Assembly: GCA_041648755.1 (NCBI GenBank)
Contig: JBAZOJ010000091.1
Span: 1-12,370 of the forward strand
Length of the DNA stretch: 12,370 nt
Reading direction: 5' to 3'
Source: JBAZOJ01 sp041648755
GTDB taxonomy: Bacteria; Planctomycetota; B143-G9
Made by a program: the position numbers and the translations under genes. The notes below the pieces were generated by a model. It searched no databases and was not told the origin of the DNA. It saw only the letters and a list, made by a program, of their open reading frames with translations. This document shows positions 1-6,815 of the stretch, piece after piece (the stretch's first letter is position 1; every line of letters begins with the position of its first letter).

Positions 1-1032
1 CACGATCTTGACAATCGGCAGCGGCTCGCCCTTCCCTTCCACGGTGTATTTGGTCCCGTGCGGGGCCTTTTCGGCTTTGGGTTTGGTCGGTTCAGTGCCG
101 GTGATTATCGACGTGCGGGTAGCCCGAAGCAACTCCGCCAACTGGGCGGGCATTGACAGGACATAGTCGGCTCCGTCCGCGCGCGCGAAGTAGTTGCCGT
201 TCTCCGCCTTCCTTCCAAGTTCCAGCTTGTGGCCGATTCCACTGGCCATAGTGAATTCAATCGTCCACTCCGGCGGCACGAGTCCCGCCTCAGCGAGTTT
301 TTCCGGCCCCGTGCCAACGACATCCTTGAAGCTCGCCGCTGACAGATAGTAGGCGTACTGCCCGCACATTCTGTCATTGGGAGTTTCAGGGCCATCGGGG
401 TCAAAACTCCACTTGTTATCTTCTCTCTTCAGGGCAAACTCATCGGTGCCGCGCACTTTGACCTTGGCAATGTCATCGGGCTTGATTTCAAACATTATCG
501 TCTTGACCCAGACAGCCGGGCGGGGATTGTACATCTGCGCTGTGTTGCCATAGACTTCGAGTACGCGGCCATCCCCCACCTTCCGAATGTATCCCAAGGA
601 TGGGGTGAACCCGGTCTTGCCAGCGATGAAGTCGGCGATTTTCTTGTCTCCAGCGAATATCCCCACGAGGACTCCGGTCTCTTCGGTAACGCTGAAGTCC
701 TTGTAGATTTCCTTCTTGTCACTGTAGATCGAGGCGTCGTTGTATCTCCGAAGCGCCCCAAGCAGGCTCTCGACCCTCTTGATATCAGCGGGATAACTGG
801 ATTGTTCCTTTACCCGCCACTCGCTGCCGACCAACTCAAGAGTCGTGGCCATGTCGCCCTTTTTCATCTCGATGCGCGTGACCTCGTCCGCCACTAAGCC
901 GGGAAAAATCGCGCCGGCCACCTGGGAAGACGACGTGTCCTTCCGTGGTTCCAACAGGTGCGACAGCCCTATGAGAACTACCAGAACAGCCAGAACAGCC
1001 AGCAGGCGATAAGTCGTCTTGAAGTTTCCCAT
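1..1032 (-). CDS. DUF4340 domain protein, membrane-anchored (C-terminus cut by window edge)
   Basis: The frame is open from an ATG at 1032 through base 1, giving 344 codons without a stop, so the C-terminus lies outside the window. Residues 9-26 are a hydrophobic signal-anchor; its coding DNA contains a short 9-base direct repeat (981-998) giving Leu-Ala-Val twice. After the anchor, the chain shows the DUF4340 pattern: a Trp-containing strand (W72), a Pro-Ala-Asp turn then a helix (81-97), a Gly-rich strand ending in V-Y (153-161), and a second round of the same elements (W208, N219-V239, Y290-L302). DUF4340 proteins are extracytoplasmic beta-rich proteins of unknown biochemical role, regularly encoded beside GldG-like genes. 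Here the gene starts 7 bases after the GldG-like stop, with a purine-rich ribosome site (GGAAGG/AGGGG) overlapping that stop, so it is probably the last-known member of the ABC module. The tail from 311 is rich in Lys and Pro and may be a linker. Confidence 0.85.
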   Translation of the reverse strand, partial: MGNFKTTYRLLAVLAVLVVLIGLSHLLEPRKDTSSSQVAGAIFPGLVADEVTRIEMKKGDMATTLELVGSEWRVKEQSSYPADIKRVESLLGALRRYNDASIYSDKKEIYKDFSVTEETGVLVGIFAGDKKIADFIAGKTGFTPSLGYIRKVGDGRVLEVYGNTAQMYNPRPAVWVKTIMFEIKPDDIAKVKVRGTDEFALKREDNKWSFDPDGPETPNDRMCGQYAYYLSAASFKDVVGTGPEKLAEAGLVPPEWTIEFTMASGIGHKLELGRKAENGNYFARADGADYVLSMPAQLAELLRATRTSIITGTEPTKPKAEKAPHGTKYTVEGKGEPLPIVKIV

Positions 1033-1039
1033 GTGGCCC

Positions 1040-2695
1040 CTACCTTCCCACCTGGCGCTCGTATCTGTTCTTGCGTGAGTAAGATACGAACTTGACACCG
1101 ACTATGGTCAGAAGCAGCCAGAGCGGGATGAAGGCAACACAGAAAAACCAGAGCATGCCGGAGTAGTTATTGAGCCTGATCTCGTCAACCTTCGCCACCG
1201 GTGCATTCTTCATCCGGATATCGATCAGGTCCCTGCCGAGGCCAAGATACTCGATCAGGTTCTGTACAAACAGCAGATTCGCCTCTGCTCCGCTCATAAG
1301 CCTGAAACCGGTGTCGGTGAGGAAGAATGCGTCCGAAACCACCACAATATAGGCTTCGTCTGTGCGATTTGCCTGCGGCCGGTCTGCGGCGCCGGAGGGC
1401 GTAGAGCCCGGATCACCTGGCGTCGGGCTCGGCACGGGCGGAGGTGGTGGCGCTGGCTTGTCCTTGAAGTAGGAGTCAAAAGTCCCTGCCACGAGAACTC
1501 CCATCAATCGCTCCTTGCGTTCCCCGGATGGCTTGCTCAATTGGCCCGGATCGAGGGTGAAGCCTGTGGTTACAACAGTGCTTTCACGTGTTGATACGGC
1601 AAGTTTCTCCACCCGGTGGCCCTCCATCTTCGCGGAGTCAACCGTGATGGAACTTGGCCAGTACAAGTACAGATACTCAAGGCCCTTGGTTATCTGGCTC
1701 GGGTTGGCTGCAAAGGCCGCCTTAGTCACCGCAACAATCGCCGGACAACGGTTCATGAGCGTCTGTCCGCCGTAGTTGTAAGCCAACATGCCCATGCTCT
1801 GATAATCGCAGACCATGTCCTTGTTCACCGTGATGCCATAGCTTTCGATCAGCTTTTCGATTCCTGCGTCGTTGCCCAGCAATTCCGAACGTTCATCGTT
1901 CAGGCGCACCCGCTCAAGGAAGAAAGCGGCCCTGCCCCCGCTCATCAGGTACTGGTCAATCTCGTACAACGCGCGGTCAGACAGCTTGCTCTTTTCCTTG
2001 GGGGAAATCACCAGCAGAAGGTCAGTCCGATCAGGGATCGGCTCGCCCTTCTCGACATCCACGCGAGTAATGTTGAATGTCGCAATCAAGGCCTTGTACA
2101 ACTGCGGGCAGTCTTTCTCCAAATCGTAGGTCCCGTTGCTTGCCCAATAGGCGATCCTGGGCGTGCGGTCTGAGACCAGTTTCTTGATCGATCTGGCGGA
2201 GGCAAGCTCCAGGCTGCCTTCCTGGAAGAGGTTCGGGATTATCTCCTTCCGGTTGCGGTAGAAAAACGCCGCGGAGAGGAAGATGTTCTTGTACTCGAGG
2301 CGTTCCTTCTGCCTGACTTGCGCGCGCAATTCGATAATGCCCATCTGGTTGAGATCGGCCTTCAGTTGTGCGTCTTTGCCCGGGTCCACGTATTGAAGGG
2401 CAATCTTGCGGCCGCCGATGTAGGCAAATTCGTCGAACAGGTCGCGGATTTCCTGTTCGGACTGCGCCATCTCCGGCGGGAGATCGTTGCTCAGATAGAC
2501 CTTCACGTGCAGGACATCCTGCAGCGAACTGATCAGGTCCCTGGTGCCGCCGGATAGCGTGAAAGTATGATGCGATGTGAAGTCCACCCGTGCAAAGTGC
2601 CGCTCCGAAAGATGGGTCAGGCCGGCGAGTACCACCAGGAAGAGCGCAATGTTCAAAAGGGCAACGGCTCGGAGAGACCAGTATCTTAAGTTCAT
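1040..2695 (-). CDS. GldG-like ABC transporter auxiliary protein
   Basis: This 551-residue protein matches the GldG/ABC_transp_aux family: one transmembrane helix near the N-terminus (about 9-29), a large extracytoplasmic region (30-510), and a second helix near the C-terminus (about 512-536) followed by a short basic cytoplasmic tail. Family-like stretches include the aromatic-rich R33-F45 segment, a YVDPGKD turn (102-108) and the thioredoxin/ThuA-like strand-turn around 232-262 (LLLVISPKE to GGRAAFFLE). A Pro-rich, probably disordered linker at 414-437 interrupts the distal part of the domain. Proteins of this family accompany an ABC-2 ATPase and permease and are thought to form part of the transporter; the substrate is unknown. 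The start is set at 2695, where AGGAGG stands 4 bases upstream; an upstream in-frame ATG at 2710 would overlap the permease stop and lacks such a site. Only 8 bases separate it from the permease. Confidence 0.88.
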   Translation of the reverse strand: MNLRYWSLRAVALLNIALFLVVLAGLTHLSERHFARVDFTSHHTFTLSGGTRDLISSLQDVLHVKVYLSNDLPPEMAQSEQEIRDLFDEFAYIGGRKIALQYVDPGKDAQLKADLNQMGIIELRAQVRQKERLEYKNIFLSAAFFYRNRKEIIPNLFQEGSLELASARSIKKLVSDRTPRIAYWASNGTYDLEKDCPQLYKALIATFNITRVDVEKGEPIPDRTDLLLVISPKEKSKLSDRALYEIDQYLMSGGRAAFFLERVRLNDERSELLGNDAGIEKLIESYGITVNKDMVCDYQSMGMLAYNYGGQTLMNRCPAIVAVTKAAFAANPSQITKGLEYLYLYWPSSITVDSAKMEGHRVEKLAVSTRESTVVTTGFTLDPGQLSKPSGERKERLMGVLVAGTFDSYFKDKPAPPPPPVPSPTPGDPGSTPSGAADRPQANRTDEAYIVVVSDAFFLTDTGFRLMSGAEANLLFVQNLIEYLGLGRDLIDIRMKNAPVAKVDEIRLNNYSGMLWFFCVAFIPLWLLLTIVGVKFVSYSRKNRYERQVGR

Positions 2696-2699
2696 GGTT

Positions 2700-2705
2700 C
2701 CTCCT
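2700..2705 (-). promoter_or_regulatory. Ribosome binding site fixing the GldG-like start
   Basis: A full AGGAGG lies 4 bases before the ATG at 2695 and overlaps the permease stop codon (2704-2706). It favours 2695 over the in-frame ATG at 2710 and suggests that ribosomes finishing the permease reinitiate here. Confidence 0.7.
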
Positions 2706-3417
2706 ACCATTTCCTGGAGTCAAGGGCCAGAACAGACGTGTAGAGGAAGAAGCCAATCAAGCCGAGGAAGTAGACAAGGTCGCGGGTGTCCACCATTCCT
2801 CTCCCCATTGAAGAGAAGTGCACCCCAAGACTGAGCCGCGCAAGGTAGTAGCCAATACCCTCGGGGAAGTATGAGTTGATGAATGCCTCTCCCATAAGCA
2901 GGAAGAAGCAGGATATCACGAGCCCGATGATGAAAGCCAGCACCTGGTCCTTGACAATCGCTGAGGCCAGCAGTCCGATCGAGACGAATGCGGAGCCCAA
3001 TAACAGGCACCCACAGTATCCCGTTATGATCGGGCCGAACTCGGAATTGCCAAGGAACATGAGCGTCACCGGGAGCGGGAAGGTAAGCCCCAACATCACT
3101 AAGAGATAAGTTGCGGCGGCAAGGAATTTCCCGAAGATGACTTCCCAGTCGGATACCGGAAGCGTCAGGAGTATCTCAAGCGACCCGAGTTTCCGTTCTT
3201 CAGCCACGAGCCTCATGGCAATCGCGGGCCCGAAAAACAGAAAGACAAACGGTATCATCCTGAAGAAAAGGCGCATGTCGGCGCTCTTGCTCTCCAGCAC
3301 TGCGTTGTAGGTAATGAAGCCCATGAAAATCACGAACGCGGCAAGGATAATGTAACCCATCCAGGAAGAGAAATAGTAGGCAAGCTCCCGCCTGTAGATC
3401 GCGCGCATACCTTTCAT
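2704..3417 (-). CDS. ABC-2 type transporter permease (GldF-like)
   Basis: This 237-residue integral membrane protein has about six hydrophobic helices (roughly 21-39, 51-70, 97-121, 133-153, 158-178 and 213-231). Between helices 2 and 3 sits the ABC-2 coupling segment E73-K97, with an EERKLGSLE core followed by LPVS and a Lys before the next helix; this is characteristic of the GldF/CcmB-like permeases that pair with GldA-type ATPases. Two such subunits normally form the membrane channel, driven by the ATPase encoded just upstream. Length and topology are complete for the family. Its ATG shares one base with the stop of the ATPase (TGATG), which implies translational coupling and matched stoichiometry. 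A second in-frame Met at residue 4 is an alternative start. The substrate cannot be inferred from the sequence. Confidence 0.9.
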   Translation of the reverse strand: MKGMRAIYRRELAYYFSSWMGYIILAAFVIFMGFITYNAVLESKSADMRLFFRMIPFVFLFFGPAIAMRLVAEERKLGSLEILLTLPVSDWEVIFGKFLAAATYLLVMLGLTFPLPVTLMFLGNSEFGPIITGYCGCLLLGSAFVSIGLLASAIVKDQVLAFIIGLVISCFFLLMGEAFINSYFPEGIGYYLARLSLGVHFSSMGRGMVDTRDLVYFLGLIGFFLYTSVLALDSRKW

Positions 3418-4376
3418 CAGACGGCCTCCTTCGTTTCTGAAGAACCGCCGGTAAGTGTCCTGAATACGTCCTCCAGCGTTACCCGCACATAGGCGAGTTC
3501 CGCCAGCGACCAGCCATTCTCGCGTGCGATCCCGTACAATGCCTCGCCTCCAGCCAGCCCGACTGCCCTCATGTGAACTGCGAATTTGACCATGCTCCCA
3601 CCGGTCTTCCCCTCAAAGGAACAAGCGGAAACGGCGGCGTGACCTGTCAGTACTTGCTCCACAGCAGCCTTGTCGGCTCGGACAACCATCTGGTAGTGCC
3701 CTCCCTTGCCGTGGTCGGCAACAAGTTGCTCCGAAGAACCATCCGCAACAATCTTGCCCTTGTGGATTACGATCAGTCGCCCGCATGTAGCCTCGGCTTC
3801 GGGCAGGATATGGGTTGAAAGGATCACGGTCTTGCTGCTGCCAATGCTCTTGATTAAGTCGCGAATCTCGATCCTCTGCAAGGGGTCAAGACCGGTTGTT
3901 GGCTCGTCAAGAACAAGAAACGGGGGGTCATGCAGGAGCGCTTGCGCAAGACAAAGCCTCTGCCGAAATCCCTTGGATAACTCGGATACTTCCTTGAGAA
4001 GAACCTTCTCGAGACCGGTTACCCCGACCACATAGCTCATTCTCTGTTTCAGGGTCGCCCTGTCGAGTCCCCGAGCCCTTCCGATGAAGGTCAGATAGGA
4101 TCGCGGCGACATCTCGGGATAGAGCGGCGTGCTCTCAGGAAGGTATCCTATGAGTCGCCTGACCTGCAGAGGCTCGCGGAGAATGTCGTGTCCAGAGACG
4201 GACGCGGTCCCGGAGGTAGGCGGAATGAAGCAGGCCAGCATCTTCATGGTTGTGGTCTTTCCGGCACCATTCGGGCCGAGAAAGCCGACGACCTCACCGG
4301 TTTCGATGTGGAAACTGGCTTCTTCCACGGCAAAGAGCGAACGGTATTTCTTTGTAAGCCGGGTCACATCAATCAT
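3417..4376 (-). CDS. ABC transporter ATP-binding protein (GldA/CcmA type)
   Basis: This 319-residue cytoplasmic ATPase has all nucleotide-binding motifs: Walker A GPNGAGKTT (34-42), signature LSKGFRQ (133-139), Walker B FLVLDEP (153-159) with catalytic E158, a D-loop (GLDP, 162-165) and the switch His H189 in STHIL. The segment at the usual Q-loop reads GYLPESTPLYPEM (77-89) with no Gln, as is common in GldA-type members. The C-terminal third (about 205-319) is the variable extension found in ABC-2 exporter ATPases. It powers the permease encoded immediately downstream (1-base overlap). The start is placed at 4376 because GGAG stands 5 bases upstream and family members begin just before this I-D-V-T strand. 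An in-frame ATG at 4424 would add 16 residues but lies inside the promoter proposed at 4425-4451 and has no ribosome site. This is the first gene of the left module. Confidence 0.93.
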   Translation of the reverse strand: MIDVTRLTKKYRSLFAVEEASFHIETGEVVGFLGPNGAGKTTTMKMLACFIPPTSGTASVSGHDILREPLQVRRLIGYLPESTPLYPEMSPRSYLTFIGRARGLDRATLKQRMSYVVGVTGLEKVLLKEVSELSKGFRQRLCLAQALLHDPPFLVLDEPTTGLDPLQRIEIRDLIKSIGSSKTVILSTHILPEAEATCGRLIVIHKGKIVADGSSEQLVADHGKGGHYQMVVRADKAAVEQVLTGHAAVSACSFEGKTGGSMVKFAVHMRAVGLAGGEALYGIARENGWSLAELAYVRVTLEDVFRTLTGGSSETKEAV

Positions 4377-4381
4377 ACGGA

Positions 4382-4385
4382 CTCC
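4382..4385 (-). promoter_or_regulatory. Ribosome binding site deciding the ABC ATPase start
   Basis: GGAG is placed 5 bases before the ATG at 4376. The upstream in-frame ATG at 4424 has no comparable site. Confidence 0.5.
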
Positions 4386-4424
4386 GCTGTTGGCGACCAG
4401 CCGGTCAGGCCGCTCGACAGGCAT

Positions 4425-4451
4425 ATTATAGCTGCGATTTTCAGTAGTGAA
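4425..4451 (-). promoter_or_regulatory. Candidate sigma-70-type promoter for the ABC module
   Basis: In the 93-base gap between the M16 stop and the ABC ATPase start there is a perfect TATAAT (4430 down to 4425). A TTCACT (4451-4446, four of six matches to TTGACA) stands upstream with a 15-base spacer, which is short but workable. The predicted transcript would begin near 4418 and leave a leader of about 42 bases before the ATG at 4376. No stem-loop terminator for the right block was seen in the same gap, so read-through is also possible. Confidence 0.4.
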
Positions 4452-4469
4452 GAAGAAAGAATCTGCTGT

Positions 4470-6815
4470 TCAGCGTCCGGCCGCAGTATTGCAGTCCAAG
4501 CCGGCCGCCCACTCCGCGGGGACATCATCACCGAATGGTCTTGAGGACTGACGCTGGCGATATGTATCTATCTCATCTGAGTTCTCATCTTTCGGGAGGG
4601 GCATAGCACGCCAATCGAATTTCGCAAGCACACCAGTGAGTTGCAGGCGAAACCTGTCGGCATCAAAGGCAAAACCACCACAGTGAAAGACAAGCCAGGG
4701 GTGACTTGCCGAAAAGAGAAGCCTGCAGTCCGCGGTGTAAGCGCCGAAATCTCTGGCCAATGAAACCAGTCGCCCATCGAGACAGGAATTCGCCCCCATC
4801 TCCCGAGACCACTTCCAGAAAAGCGGATACGCCTTGTCACCAAGCGGAGGGCCCATGAAAGCCACCCAGATGCTCTTCGCGGAGGCCGACAGAACACTCG
4901 GTTCAGGGTATTTTTCCAGAGCTGGCACCTTCACACGGATGTCCTTGACTACACTTCGCTCTTCTCCCAACAGCGACAAGAGGACCGCATCGAAGTTGCT
5001 CTCCTTCCCGGCAGCACGTATGAACAGCCCGCAATCCGTCAACCGATAGGATATGCTGTTGACGGCCGTCCAGTATTGCGCTTCTTGTTCATCCCGCCCA
5101 AAGAGCGCTCTGGCGGCAGCCTCCTGAAAATCTCTTCCCGCTGCGAGTAAACCTATCTGGAATCGCGCCTCCTCAAGGGGCTCGTACGTGATGCGAAGCT
5201 TGGCCAATACCAGCCGAAGGGCACTTGGGAGATTTCCTGAGATACCCCAGAAAGACCAGACATACGGGCCGATATCCCATCGCCAGCCGAGCTTCTCCAG
5301 CTCAAAGGACGTAAGTGATGATTTGGCCGCTGCGTGAAATCTCACTCTGGACGCGGCAATAGCGTCAAACAAGTTCAGCCCGCCGGGACCTCGGAACGCA
5401 ACGGAAAAGGCTGACAGACCCAACTCAGGCTCATCCGAGACAAAAACTGAACGGCATCTGTCGAACGCACGTTTCTTATATTCAACGTAGTCCTCTTTTC
5501 CCGCTTCATCGCCCTTCCCACGTCCCAGATGGAATCCCCCCGAGGCGACGGGCTCGGGTCCTGCAACATGAACAAGGTCAAATGTTGAGTTGACCAGCGC
5601 TACGGCTGCAACGGGATCGACTGTCAGTTCGGAGCCTGCCGCTTTCAGCCATGCAGCACGCCAATCGCAACTTGCTGACATTGCCGCGTTGCGCACGAGC
5701 GACCACGGAGCCAATTCCTCTCTCCGCGCGTCTGCTATGGCAAGCTTTGACGCCGCGATCCCACATTCCTTCAGAATGGGATCCTCCGCATGCTTCCTGA
5801 TGCAGGCAAGGAGCCGTCCCCACATGGTCTCAGCCAGATCGGAGCACGAAAACCTTACAAGGGCATAGCAGTATCCGCCGATGACAGCAGTATCAACAGA
5901 CAGATCAGAGATTTCCCGCCGTTCTATAATCATCTCGCGAACCACAGGCGAACCGGAAATAGTCAGCAGTGACTCGAGTTGCAGGGCTATTTGACGAGCT
6001 TGAGCGGGATCTGCGCTCAACGGAACAACAAGCAATCCTCCGCCATCCGTCACACATAACAGCGGATTGCCGGTCGGTGATGCGACGCTGGGAACCTGGG
6101 GGATCGGCTTGCCCGGTAGCGAAGAGAAGACCTTGGCCACAAGCTTCATCATTTCGCCGGTCTCCATGTCGCCAGCAATGTAGATTTCGGCGTTCCCCGG
6201 ACGATAGTTCCGCTCATGGAACCTTTTCAGGTCGTCAACCGATATGGCCGACAGTGTTGCGGGAGAACCGCCAATCGGGCGGATGTCTCCGCCCAGAATG
6301 GCAGAAAATGCCCTCCCTGCAAGGCTATCCACGCCCTCCTTCGATTCAGAGGTCTCCGAAAGAATGACTCTGCGCTCACGTTGAAGGTCATCGTCGGTGA
6401 AGACAGGAACAGCCATCCTGGCCTTTTCGAACTCCAATGCGCGGGGAAGCGTTGCCGAACTCAGTTCCCAATGGAAAACCGTGCAATCCCAACTCACTGT
6501 TCCACCGACAGTGCCAAAACATGAGGATGCAATCTTATCGGCGCCACAAGGGCCGACTGTTGAAATGCCGTAGAAGGTCAAGTGTTCCAGCAAATGCGCG
6601 AGCCCATCCAACCCGGAGGGGTCGCTCCGTGCCCCGGTTCGGTATTTCAAGGCCAAAGCAACGCGGCCATTCGAGGATTCGGTCTTTGCGGCGAAGACCT
6701 TGAGACCATTCTCAAGCACTTGCTGCTTCCAGAGCACCTGCTCAGAAATCCCCGGGGAGGAGACAGCGGCTATGACAAAAATGAGGCAAAGGGCGCAGAT
6801 GCTGGCTCTACGCAT
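4470..6815 (-). CDS. Secreted M16 family (pitrilysin/insulinase-like) zinc peptidase
   Basis: This 781-residue protein starts with a signal peptide (M1-R3, hydrophobic 4-19, likely cleavage about 21-26), so it should act outside the cytoplasm. The N-terminal half carries the inverted zinc motif HLLEH (H74, E77, H78) and the distal ligand E154 in VILSE, 76 residues after H78, the spacing expected for M16. An R-N-Y-R-P-G-N strand near 214-220 also fits the family. The C-terminal half (about 420-740) looks like the second, non-catalytic M16 repeat: it has no HxxEH. Family members cut oligopeptides or unfolded chains inside a clam-shell chamber; the substrate here is unknown. The ATG at 6815 overlaps the end of folC by 8 bases and has no clear ribosome site, so coupled translation is likely. 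A TTG at 6854 would add 13 residues ahead of the signal peptide and is less likely. Confidence 0.87.
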   Translation of the reverse strand: MRRASICALCLIFVIAAVSSPGISEQVLWKQQVLENGLKVFAAKTESSNGRVALALKYRTGARSDPSGLDGLAHLLEHLTFYGISTVGPCGADKIASSCFGTVGGTVSWDCTVFHWELSSATLPRALEFEKARMAVPVFTDDDLQRERRVILSETSESKEGVDSLAGRAFSAILGGDIRPIGGSPATLSAISVDDLKRFHERNYRPGNAEIYIAGDMETGEMMKLVAKVFSSLPGKPIPQVPSVASPTGNPLLCVTDGGGLLVVPLSADPAQARQIALQLESLLTISGSPVVREMIIERREISDLSVDTAVIGGYCYALVRFSCSDLAETMWGRLLACIRKHAEDPILKECGIAASKLAIADARREELAPWSLVRNAAMSASCDWRAAWLKAAGSELTVDPVAAVALVNSTFDLVHVAGPEPVASGGFHLGRGKGDEAGKEDYVEYKKRAFDRCRSVFVSDEPELGLSAFSVAFRGPGGLNLFDAIAASRVRFHAAAKSSLTSFELEKLGWRWDIGPYVWSFWGISGNLPSALRLVLAKLRITYEPLEEARFQIGLLAAGRDFQEAAARALFGRDEQEAQYWTAVNSISYRLTDCGLFIRAAGKESNFDAVLLSLLGEERSVVKDIRVKVPALEKYPEPSVLSASAKSIWVAFMGPPLGDKAYPLFWKWSREMGANSCLDGRLVSLARDFGAYTADCRLLFSASHPWLVFHCGGFAFDADRFRLQLTGVLAKFDWRAMPLPKDENSDEIDTYRQRQSSRPFGDDVPAEWAAGLDCNTAAGR

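Noticed and set aside
105..761. Two short minus-strand frames (105-404 and 495-761).
   Set aside because: They lie out of frame within the DUF4340 gene, which is open through the left edge and has clear family features; these are its shadows.
981..1002. A short tandem repeat with 9-base period.
   Set aside because: Only about 2.4 copies are present, they keep the frame and encode the Leu-Ala-Val of the membrane anchor in the DUF4340 protein, so coding constraint explains them.
1616..2173. A 185-codon plus-strand frame within the GldG-like gene.
   Set aside because: It has no domain signature and no ribosome site was found; the minus-strand GldG-like frame explains the region.
2031..2756. 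A 241-codon minus-strand frame overlapping the GldG-like gene.
   Set aside because: It is an alternative frame of the GldG-like gene, has no membrane helix or family motif, and would conflict with the strong ribosome site at 2700-2705.
4377..4424. Upstream in-frame ATG of the ABC ATPase at 4424.
   Set aside because: It has no ribosome site and precedes the predicted transcript start, and the 16 extra residues do not match the usual family N-terminus.
4431..4472. A terminator after the M16 gene.
   Set aside because: No GC-rich stem followed by a T-run was seen on the minus strand after the stop; the pyrimidine-rich stretch there has no paired stem.
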